A stretch of 5,817 bases of DNA from Bacteroidales bacterium (lineage in GTDB: Bacteria; Bacteroidota; Bacteroidia; Bacteroidales; UBA932). The stretch is from NCBI GenBank assembly GCA_017429885.1, contig JAFROA010000150.1, positions 1 through 5,817 on the forward strand. Reading direction: 5' to 3'. Below the pieces are notes generated by a model. That model saw only the letters and a program-made list of their open reading frames with translations, searched no databases and was not told the origin of the DNA. The position numbers and the translations under genes were made by a program. Every line of letters starts with the position of its first letter. The stretch's first letter is position 1. Shown here piece after piece: positions 1 to 5,817 of this stretch.

Positions 1-399
1 GCGGACTGTGAAGGGAAAGCCGATGTGCAAGACGGTATCGGATATGCCGCCTACACTATGGATTCCCACAACTGCGAGCGTCTCGTCATCGAGAAGGACG
101 GTAAGCTTATGGTCAAAAACGAAGGTGATGTCCAGGTGCGCGGTGGTGTGCCTTATTACCCCATATCATACCGAAGCATAACTCCTAAACGCGAGGAATG
201 CACAAATCTGCTTGTCCCGGTTTGCCTGTCCTCATCACATATCGCATACGGTTCGATCAGGATGGAGCCCGTATTCCTGGAGCTTGGACAAGTCTCCGGC
301 ATGGCCGCGGCAATCGCCGGCAAGAAGCCTGTCCAGACAATAGACATCACTCCTATTCAGGAAAAGGTTGAATACGGAGACAACCCTAAATATAAATAA
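1..399 (+). CDS. FAD-dependent oxidoreductase (FAD_oxidored family), C-terminal 132 residues only
   Basis: The reading frame is open from the first base and ends at TAA 397-399, so this is the 3' end of a gene whose start lies outside the window. The 132 residues match the C-terminal part of the complete paralogue that follows, with about 15 substitutions over the first ~127 aligned residues. They carry the hallmarks of the FAD_oxidored (PF12831-type) family: DGIGYAAY, MDSHNCER, YPISYRS, then NLLVPVC and AYGSIRMEPVF, which in this flavoprotein fold help close the FAD site. The substrate is unknown, as for most of this family; some relatives carry the doubtful label 'xanthan lyase'. The internal ATG at 25 is not a real start, because the conserved sequence continues upstream of it to base 1. 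The next gene begins 17 nt after the stop, so the two are probably co-transcribed. The missing N-terminus prevents judging whether it is exported. Family assignment is firm; biochemical role is open. Confidence 0.9.
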   Translation, partial: ADCEGKADVQDGIGYAAYTMDSHNCERLVIEKDGKLMVKNEGDVQVRGGVPYYPISYRSITPKREECTNLLVPVCLSSSHIAYGSIRMEPVFLELGQVSGMAAAIAGKKPVQTIDITPIQEKVEYGDNPKYK

Positions 400-416
400 A
401 CGATCTTGCGAGTAAA

Positions 417-1991
417 ATGAAAAGACCAGTATTATTATCCGCGCTAGCTATAGCTGCCCTGTTGATGTCCTGCGCCAGGAATGACACCAACACCGGGACA
501 ACAATAAAGGCTGACGTCTGCATCTACGGAGGCACCTCGGCGGCTGTAACCGCGGCCAGAGCGGCAGCGGAAGAAGGCCGTAAAGTGGTCGTTATATGCC
601 CGGATGTGGTTCTAGGCGGAATGACGACAGGAGGGTTGGGAGCGACTGATATCGGCAACAAAATAGCCATTATCGGATTGGCCAGACAATTCTACCGCGA
701 CCTGGGCAGGTACTATGGCGTCGATGAGCAATGGACATTCGAGCCATCAGCGGCCCAGAGGATTCTTAATAGCTATATGAAAAACGAGAATATCTCTCTT
801 TACACAGGCTATTACCTGACTTCCGTCGCAAAAAAAGGAACCAGGATCCAATCTATCACATGCGAAGGAAGCGATGGCATCAAAACAGTAAAAGCTCCTG
901 TTTATATTGACGTGACGTATGAGGGCGACCTCATGGCCATGGCTGGCGTTAGCTACCATGTCGGACGTGAGGACTCGTCAGTATATGGCGAGAAATGGAA
1001 TGGTTCCCATATGTCAGTATATCACCAATTTCCGGATGGAGTTGATCCTTTTGTGGAGAAGGGAAATCCTAAAAGCGGTCTTCTCTGGGGCATCCAGGAT
1101 TGGAAGCTTAAGGAGGAGGGCAAAGGTGACAATTATGTACAAGCTTATAATTACCGTATCTGCATGTCGAAGGATAAGGACAATCAGATACCCATCACCC
1201 GCCCGGCTGATTATGACCCGTCGAAATATGAATTGCTTGTGAGGGTATTTGAGGCTGACCCTGATCCACGCGTCAATAACTACTTCATTTGGTCCTTGAT
1301 GCCTAATAACAAGACAGACATCAATAACCGCGGAGCTTTCTCCACAGACATGATCGGAATGAATCATGACTATGCGGAAGCCACATGGGAAAGGCGTAAG
1401 GAGATTATTGAGGCTCACAAGAGTTACACCCTTGGACTCATGTATTTCTACGCCACCGACCCGAGGGTGCCGAAAGTGCTTCAGGATTGGGTCAAAGAAT
1501 GGGGTTATGCCAAAGATGAGTATCCCGCGACAGGAAACTGGACCCACCAGCTTTATATCCGCGAGGCGCGCAGGATGATCGGAGAATATGTCGCCACCCA
1601 AGCGGACTGTGAAGGAAAGGCAGATGTGACAGACGGTATCGGCTACGCGGCCTACCAGATGGACTCGCACAATTGCGAACGCGTTGTGATTGAGAAAGAT
1701 GGAAAGCTGATGGTGAAAAATGAAGGCGATGTCGAAATAAATGGTGGCGTTCCTTACTACCCTATCTCATATCGCAGTCTGACACCAAAGCGGGAGGAAT
1801 GCACCAACCTTCTGGTTCCAGTATGCCTTTCAGCCAGTCATATAGCTTATGGATCTATCCGTATGGAGCCCGTATTCCTTGAACTCGGTCAAGTCTGTGG
1901 ATTAGCCGCGTCAATCGCCGGAAAGAATGACGTGCAAACCATTGATATCAAACCGATCCAGGAGAAAGTCGGATACCCGACAAAACAATGA
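417..1991 (+). CDS. Exported lipoprotein FAD-dependent oxidoreductase, FAD_oxidored family, full length
   Basis: This 524-residue protein is a complete flavoprotein oxidoreductase of the FAD_oxidored (PF12831-type) family. Residues 1-19 form a lipoprotein signal (MKRP, hydrophobic core, LMSC), with Cys19 the likely lipidated residue, so it should sit on a membrane facing the periplasm or cell surface. Residues 32-61 are the beta-alpha-beta dinucleotide-binding unit; the motif reads YGGTSAAV, i.e. the third and sixth positions of GxGxxG are Thr40 and Ala43. LGGMTTGGLGATD (66-78) is a strong family signature. The C-terminal block has DGIGYAAY, MDSHNCER and NLLVPVC..AYGSIRMEPVF. The ATG at 417 is chosen because the signal peptide follows directly; no Shine-Dalgarno is visible, as is usual in Bacteroidota. 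It is the downstream member of a tandem pair. The electron acceptor and substrate are unknown. Members often lie near glycoside hydrolase genes, and glycosidases follow here, so a role in glycan breakdown is an inference only. Confidence 0.92.
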   Translation: MKRPVLLSALAIAALLMSCARNDTNTGTTIKADVCIYGGTSAAVTAARAAAEEGRKVVVICPDVVLGGMTTGGLGATDIGNKIAIIGLARQFYRDLGRYYGVDEQWTFEPSAAQRILNSYMKNENISLYTGYYLTSVAKKGTRIQSITCEGSDGIKTVKAPVYIDVTYEGDLMAMAGVSYHVGREDSSVYGEKWNGSHMSVYHQFPDGVDPFVEKGNPKSGLLWGIQDWKLKEEGKGDNYVQAYNYRICMSKDKDNQIPITRPADYDPSKYELLVRVFEADPDPRVNNYFIWSLMPNNKTDINNRGAFSTDMIGMNHDYAEATWERRKEIIEAHKSYTLGLMYFYATDPRVPKVLQDWVKEWGYAKDEYPATGNWTHQLYIREARRMIGEYVATQADCEGKADVTDGIGYAAYQMDSHNCERVVIEKDGKLMVKNEGDVEINGGVPYYPISYRSLTPKREECTNLLVPVCLSASHIAYGSIRMEPVFLELGQVCGLAASIAGKNDVQTIDIKPIQEKVGYPTKQ

Positions 1992-2071
1992 GACGGCGTT
2001 TATTCATTAAACAGGCAAGTGCCGCGGCGATCGCCGCGGCACTTGCACTAATAGTCTTGAAGAATAGTTGA
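1988..2071 (+). pseudogene. 27-codon frame resembling a Tat signal peptide, possible remnant of a lost gene
   Basis: An ATG at 1988 overlaps the TGA of the oxidoreductase (ATGA), the usual arrangement for translationally coupled genes, and opens a 27-codon frame ending at TGA 2069-2071. The product begins MRRRLFIK, close to the twin-arginine consensus (S/T)RRxFLK, then has an Ala-rich hydrophobic stretch ending LALIVLKNS. Many Bacteroidota oxidoreductases of the Gfo/Idh/MocA type begin in just this way, so it may be the stump of a third operon gene whose body was lost. Caution: the Ala-rich half (codons 10-20) is encoded by the perfect palindrome at 2015-2046, whose GCC/GCG repeats give Ala in this frame whatever their origin, so only the first nine or ten codons are independent evidence. 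It could also be a tiny single-span membrane peptide or chance. Confidence 0.35.
2015..2046. repeat. Perfect 32-bp GC-rich palindrome, possible transcription terminator
   Basis: Bases 2015-2030 (gcaagtgccgcggcga) are followed immediately by their exact reverse complement (2031-2046), with the axis between 2030 and 2031 in GATC. Symmetry stops at both ends (g2014 against a2047). Transcribed from either strand it would form a very stable GC-rich hairpin with a loop of about four bases. Its place, 24 bp after the oxidoreductase stop and directly before the next unit, suits a terminator. However, there is no U-tract on the + side (actaatagtc follows), and only a weak one on the - side (ctgtttaatg), so a canonical intrinsic terminator is not proven. 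Other options are an mRNA 3'-end stabiliser or a protein-binding site. The palindrome itself is certain; its function is not. Confidence 0.9.
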
Positions 2072-2137
2072 TATTCTGGCAAGTTCCTCTCTGTCAGCGT
2101 CTGTGACGGTTGCAGACTCTTTCAAAGCTTTCTCCAT
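2048..2137 (-). CDS. Small hypothetical frame, 29 codons, possibly a gene fragment
   Basis: On the minus strand an ATG at 2137-2135 opens a 29-codon frame ending with TAG at 2050-2048, one base from the palindrome. The product starts MEKALKES and continues as a charged, probably helical chain ending ISTILQDY. The frame is open eight further codons plus one upstream of the ATG (to 2164) before a TAG at 2167-2165. The composition looks like the C-terminal tail of a protein rather than random translation, and a stop codon followed at once by a strong hairpin is the normal layout of a gene end, here on the minus strand. No promoter box or ribosome site is visible before it. I do not recognise the family. 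It may be a decayed remnant of a convergent gene, or chance. Confidence 0.22.
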   Translation of the reverse strand: MEKALKESATVTDADREELARISTILQDY

Positions 2138-2198
2138 AAGTAATCTGATAAAGGTCCTTACCCCCTATCTCCGACTGCCATATGATAATAATTATGGC

Positions 2199-2206
2199 TA
2201 TTTTTG
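2199..2206 (+). promoter_or_regulatory. Bacteroidota-type -7 promoter box (TAnnTTTG) for the glycosidase unit
   Basis: The octamer TATTTTTG matches the Bacteroidota housekeeping -7 consensus TAnnTTTG at all defined positions. It lies in an AT-rich stretch after the palindrome and 28 bp before the ATG at 2234, which would give a 5' leader of roughly 20-25 nt. The expected -33 TTTG box, about 20 bp upstream (near 2174-2180), is poor or absent, so this may be a weak or activator-dependent promoter. The box overlaps the TTG at 2204, which argues against that codon as a start. Confidence 0.55.
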
Positions 2207-2233
2207 TATTACACGATTAATGATACAAAAGTT

Positions 2234-4387
2234 ATGAGAAGACTTCCTCTCCTGCTCCTGGCTATTTATTCTTTCCTTACTCCGAACCTGACTGCTAAAG
2301 ATTTCACATCCAAGAAGCAATCGAAGGATTGGCTTATTGACGGGAGTGCCTTCGTCTCAAAGGTCGAACAGTCTTCCGACGGGAAAGACATCACTCTCAC
2401 CAACGGCCTGGTCAGCAGGGTGTTCCGGATGACTCCCAACCTCGCGACCACGAATATCTACAACAACATGACCGGCGAGTCTATGGTACGCACCGCATGC
2501 CCGGAAGGAACCGTGACGATCAACGGGAAAGATTACTCCCTCGGAGGTCTTGAAGGCATCGAGGAATATGCCTACTTGAGAAACGAGTGGCTCGATGGGT
2601 TCACCGCCATCCCGAACTCATTCAAAGTCACCGGCTTCCGTGTGGAAGAGCTGAAGAAAAGGATGGAGTGGAACCGCAAACGCTGGGCGCTTGTCAAAGG
2701 CTGGAACCCAAAAGGCAAAGAGCTGATATTCACTCTTGAAGGCCCCGAAGAGTTGAAAGGAGTCAAGGTAGAGCTCCACTATGAGATTTACGACGGAGCG
2801 CCGATTATAGGCAAATGGCTGGACGTGTTCAATGAGAGCGAAGCCCCGATTAATCTGGACAAATTCACCCTCGAGGAGCTTGCCATCGTTGAATATGAGA
2901 CCAATGTCGATCATATCCCCGCATCGCCAGATGAGAGGAAAATCCATGTTGAGAGCGACTTCGCCCAGGTTTCCTGCGGCACCACATATTGGGAGACTGA
3001 TCCCCGCTACACGACCCAGGTCAACTATAGCCTCAACACTCCATGCTTGCTCATCTCAAGACTACCCTACGGCCCTGACGAGACCATCGTCCCCGGCGGG
3101 TCTTTCGAATCCTACCGCAACTGGCTGATGCCTTACGACAGCGAAGACAGGGAAAGGAAAGGCTTGGCACTCAAGCGTTTCCGCACCACGCTCGCCCCTT
3201 GGACCACTGAAAACCCCATATTCCTTCACTGCACCACGACCACGCCCGAAGAGCTGAAAATCGCCATCGACCAATGCGCCGAGACGGGCTACGAGATGGT
3301 GATCCTGAGCTTCGGCTCCGGGCTCAACATGGAGGATGAGAGCGAGGAGAACATCGCCAAATTCAAGGAATATGTTGACTATGCCCACTCAAAGGGCCTT
3401 GAGATCGGCGGCTACTCCCTGCTGGCGAGCCGCTGGATCAGCGACGACGTGGACATCATCAACCCTGAGACCGGGAAGCGGGGCGGCATGACGTTCGGCA
3501 GTTCCCCGTGTTTGTCAAGCGAGTGGGGGCATGAATATTTCCGGAAGATCAAGTCTTTCTTCGAGAGAACCGGGATGGACTTTTTCGAGCATGACGGCTC
3601 CTATTCAGGAGACCCCTGCGCCTCCACTTCCCACGCCTTCCACAAAGGCCTCGAGGACTCCCAATGGAAGCAGAGAAAGATGCTTGAGGACCTCTACAGG
3701 TGGATGAGGGCCAAGGATATATACACCAACGTCCCTGACGACGGTACCCTGCTGATCGGCTCCACCAAGGGTTTCATCGGCTACCGTGAGGTAAACTGGT
3801 CGTTACCCAGGGCGAGGCAGATTATCCTCGGGAGACAGAACATCTATGACGGCACCTGGAAAAAAGTCCCCACGGCGAGCTGGACCTTCACTCCCCTGGT
3901 ACAATACCAAGGTGGCGGTGACGCTGCGACCTTGGAGCCTTTGGACGAGCATCTAGACGCGTACAAGGCCCACATGATCCAGAACTACGGGTCTGGAGTC
4001 CAGTCCTGCTACCGCGGATTCCGTCTCTACGACACTGAGAGGACAAAAGAGGCCGTGATTGAGGTCATCAATTGGTATAAAGCCCACCGGGACATCCTCT
4101 GCAGCGACCTCATTCACCTTCGCCGGCCCGACGGGCGTGACTGGGACGGGATCATGCATGTCAATCCAAGCCTTGAGGAAAAGGGCTTCGCGATGCTGTA
4201 CAACCCCACCGGGGAGGACATCACCCGCACAATCAGTCTTCCTCTCTACTACACCGGACTCAGCAAAAAGGCGAGAATCTCCGAGCGGGGCGGCAAGCCT
4301 TATAAGGTCCGCCTCGACAGGGAATATAACGCCGAGATCACAGTCACCATCCCCGCCAACGGCTACACCTGGCTAGTGATTAAGTAG
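2234..4387 (+). CDS. Secreted alpha-galactosidase-like glycoside hydrolase (clan GH-D/GH36-like)
   Basis: The ATG at 2234 gives a 717-residue protein with a Sec signal (MRR, Leu-rich core, cleavage likely after Ala21). An in-frame TTG at 2204 would add ten residues but lies in the -7 promoter box and spoils the signal peptide. Residues about 25-320 look like an N-terminal beta-sandwich, about 325-590 like a TIM barrel, and about 620-717 like a C-terminal beta domain, the architecture of GH36-type alpha-galactosidases. The signature MDFFEHDGSYSGDPC (448-462) places Asp454 at the end of a barrel strand, the expected position of a catalytic nucleophile in this clan. Other conserved-looking blocks are GYREVNWSLPR (516-526), GRQNIYDGTW (533-542), RGFRLYDTE (594-602) and LIHLRRPDGRDWDG (626-639). 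I recall close relatives annotated as alpha-galactosidase in Bacteroidota and Planctomycetes; exact family and linkage cannot be fixed by eye. No lipobox, so probably periplasmic. The fucosidase gene starts 21 nt after the stop, indicating one operon. Confidence 0.8.
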   Translation: MRRLPLLLLAIYSFLTPNLTAKDFTSKKQSKDWLIDGSAFVSKVEQSSDGKDITLTNGLVSRVFRMTPNLATTNIYNNMTGESMVRTACPEGTVTINGKDYSLGGLEGIEEYAYLRNEWLDGFTAIPNSFKVTGFRVEELKKRMEWNRKRWALVKGWNPKGKELIFTLEGPEELKGVKVELHYEIYDGAPIIGKWLDVFNESEAPINLDKFTLEELAIVEYETNVDHIPASPDERKIHVESDFAQVSCGTTYWETDPRYTTQVNYSLNTPCLLISRLPYGPDETIVPGGSFESYRNWLMPYDSEDRERKGLALKRFRTTLAPWTTENPIFLHCTTTTPEELKIAIDQCAETGYEMVILSFGSGLNMEDESEENIAKFKEYVDYAHSKGLEIGGYSLLASRWISDDVDIINPETGKRGGMTFGSSPCLSSEWGHEYFRKIKSFFERTGMDFFEHDGSYSGDPCASTSHAFHKGLEDSQWKQRKMLEDLYRWMRAKDIYTNVPDDGTLLIGSTKGFIGYREVNWSLPRARQIILGRQNIYDGTWKKVPTASWTFTPLVQYQGGGDAATLEPLDEHLDAYKAHMIQNYGSGVQSCYRGFRLYDTERTKEAVIEVINWYKAHRDILCSDLIHLRRPDGRDWDGIMHVNPSLEEKGFAMLYNPTGEDITRTISLPLYYTGLSKKARISERGGKPYKVRLDREYNAEITVTIPANGYTWLVIK

Positions 4388-4408
4388 TTGACCTTTAATG
4401 TTTTCCAT

Positions 4409-5804
4409 ATGGCCACGAAACACGTATCCCGCTCTCTTTTATCGATAGCTTTCACCGCCGTTCTTTTCACGGCTTGCGGCGAGGTCTCCGCTCCGGAGCC
4501 TTACGGGCCACTGCCCACTCCCCAGCAGGTTGAATGGCAGAAAATGGAGATGAATTTCCTGGTGTGTTTCGGGCCGAACACATTCACCGGAATGGAATGG
4601 GGTCTCGGCACTGAGGCGGAGGATATATTCAATCCCTCTGATCTTGATTGCGGCCAGTGGACATCCATCGCCAAGGATGCCGGATTCAAGGGCCTGATCA
4701 TAGTCGCTAAACATCACGACGGGTTCTGCCTCTGGCCCAACCCTGAAAGCACCCACACGGTGGTCCGGAGCCCCTGGAAAGACGGCAAGGGGGATGTGCT
4801 GAAGGAACTCTCTGATGCCTGCGCCGCTGAAGGACTTAAGTTCGGGGTATATATATCCCCATGGGACAGGAACGACCCCCATTACGGCACGCCTGAGTAT
4901 AACGACGTCTATGTCAAGACTTTGGAAAGCGCGCTGGACGGCCGCTACGGAGAGGTGTTCGAGGAATGGTTCGACGGGGCTTGCGGCGAAGGACCGAACG
5001 GCAAAAGGCAGGTTTATGACTGGCCGCGGTTCCACGAGACTGTCTTGAAGTATCAGCCTAAAGCTGTGATGTTCAGCGATGTAGGGCCAGGCTGCCGTTG
5101 GGTCGGTAACGAGAGCGGAATCGCTGGAAGGACAAACTGGAGCGCCTTCTCTCCAGAGGGCTTCACGGCTGGTGCGGGAGCGCCTCCAACAGACACCCTA
5201 CAGACCGGCAATGTCCACGGAAACGCCTGGGTACCAGCGGAAACCGATGTCCCTCTCCGTCCCGGATGGTTCTGGAGGGAGAGTGAGAATGACAAGGTCA
5301 AATCCCTGAGGGATCTTGTGAATATCTATTACACCAGCGTCGGGCGCAATTCCATCCTGCTTCTCGGAATAGCTCCGGACGTCACGGGGCACATCCACCC
5401 CGCGGACTCCGCCCGGTTACTGGAATTCGGTGCCGCCTTGAAGGAAATATTCAAGAACGACCTCGCCAAAGGGGCCAAGGTCAAGGCGTCATCCACTCGT
5501 GGCCGGGACTTCGGGGCGGGGAATATAGTTGACGGGGAATATGACTCCTACTGGGCAGCACCGGACGGTGTGACTGAGGCCACTCTGACTTTCGACCTCG
5601 GGACTTCTAAGACTTTCAACAGGGTTCTCCTTCAGGAATATATTCCCTTAGGACAAAGGGTTAAGGCATTCACCATCGAGGCCTTGTCTCCTTCCGGCGA
5701 ATGGGAGGAGATCGCCTCGGAGACCACCATCGGCTTCAAGAGGATAGTCCCCGTGGAAACCATCACCACCTCAAAGGTCAGGGTCAGCGTCTCCTCCTAC
5801 GCCC
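4409..5804 (+). CDS. Lipoprotein GH29 alpha-L-fucosidase with C-terminal F5/8 (CBM32-like) module, 3' truncated
   Basis: The frame opens at ATG 4409 and stays open to the window edge; the genuine part gives 465 residues plus one base. It should hydrolyse alpha-L-fucosyl linkages with retention. Residues 1-23 form a lipoprotein signal (hydrophobic core, FTAC, Cys23), so the enzyme is membrane-anchored outside the cytoplasm. GH29 marks are KHHDGF (101-106, fucose binding) and EEWFDGACGEG (185-195) with Asp189 as nucleophile. Glu235 in WVGNESG, 46 residues on, is at the spacing of the acid/base in the GH29-B subfamily (alpha-1,3/1,4 fucosidases), so that subfamily is favoured. Residues about 355-465 resemble an F5/8 type C (discoidin/CBM32) module, with NIVDGEYDSYW, TLTFDLG and TSKVRVSV, often a carbohydrate binder. 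The module's last strand and the stop are missing. The start is chosen for the signal peptide; an ATG at 4398 is out of frame and closes after 16 codons. No Shine-Dalgarno. Co-transcription with the preceding glycosidase is likely. Confidence 0.9.
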
Positions 5805-5817
5805 AGATCGGAAGAGC
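5805..5817 (+). other. Illumina TruSeq adapter stem at the contig end (artefact)
   Basis: The last 13 bases, AGATCGGAAGAGC, are exactly the stretch common to the read-1 and read-2 TruSeq adapters; the two adapters differ from the next base on. A contig that ends precisely where the adapters diverge is what an assembler produces from untrimmed reads. In the fucosidase frame these bases would read roughly QIGRA, which should not be taken as real protein sequence. Confidence 0.93.

Noticed and set aside
1..14. Contig start caused by collapse of the paralogue repeat
   Set aside because: The first 14 bases are identical to 1602-1615, but identity breaks soon after; the match is too short to explain an assembly break by itself.
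25..399. Complete small gene starting at ATG 25
   Set aside because: The same frame is open to base 1 and the upstream residues match the paralogue, so this is the tail of a longer gene.
1014..1670. 218-codon open frame on the minus strand
   Set aside because: It lies wholly inside the well-supported oxidoreductase gene, and its translation shows no recognisable motif.
2204..2233. TTG at 2204 as start of the glycosidase
   Set aside because: It lies in the -7 promoter box and would put ten polar residues before a good signal peptide that begins at ATG 2234.
4398..4448. 16-codon frame starting at ATG 4398 as a leader peptide
   Set aside because: It overlaps the start of the fucosidase in another frame, has no conserved feature and no attenuator-like hairpin nearby.
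4439..5035. 198-codon open frame on the minus strand
   Set aside because: It is antisense to the GH29 gene, whose catalytic motifs are clear; open antisense frames are common in GC-rich coding DNA.
1..5817. CRISPR array, tRNA, rRNA, insertion sequence, SusC/SusD genes, toxin-antitoxin or defence genes
   Set aside because: No spaced repeats, transposase or RNA-gene signatures were seen, and every long stretch is explained by the four main genes and the 242-bp intergenic region.

Overview
The window looks like the end of a metagenomic or draft-genome contig from a Bacteroidota bacterium, most likely a glycan-degrading member of the Bacteroidales. The reasons are the protein families (export-signalled flavoproteins of the FAD_oxidored type, an alpha-galactosidase-like glycosidase, a GH29 fucosidase with a discoidin-like module), the short Bacteroidota-style lipoprotein signals, the absence of Shine-Dalgarno sequences before any start, and a good match to the Bacteroidota -7 promoter box (TAnnTTTG) before the third gene. 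A genus cannot be named.

Layout, all main genes on the + strand. Bases 1-399 are the 3' end of a FAD-dependent oxidoreductase gene. After a 17-nt gap, 417-1991 holds a complete paralogue with a lipoprotein signal. The two form a tandem duplicate whose shared C-terminal region is about 88% identical in protein but carries many synonymous changes. Bases 1992-2233 are non-coding or nearly so. This stretch contains a perfect 32-bp palindrome, a 27-codon reading frame that starts inside the stop codon of the oxidoreductase and looks like a beheaded Tat-signal gene, a short minus-strand reading frame ending next to the palindrome, and a promoter-like box. Bases 2234-4387 encode a secreted alpha-galactosidase-like glycosidase. 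21 nt later, from 4409 to the window end, comes a lipoprotein GH29 alpha-L-fucosidase that runs off the edge.

The genes fit a small catabolic locus: exported enzymes removing alpha-linked galactose and fucose from a complex glycan, next to exported flavoprotein oxidoreductases of unknown substrate. There is no SusC/SusD pair, regulator or transporter in the window, so a full polysaccharide utilisation locus is not shown, and the glycan (host mucin-type or plant) is not determined. Two transcription units are likely: the oxidoreductase pair, and the glycosidase-fucosidase pair started by the promoter near 2200.

The last 13 bases (5805-5817) exactly equal the stem common to both Illumina TruSeq adapters and should be treated as artefact. 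I see no convincing new defence system, mobile element, CRISPR array, tRNA or rRNA. The most unusual part is the 1988-2210 intergenic stretch.
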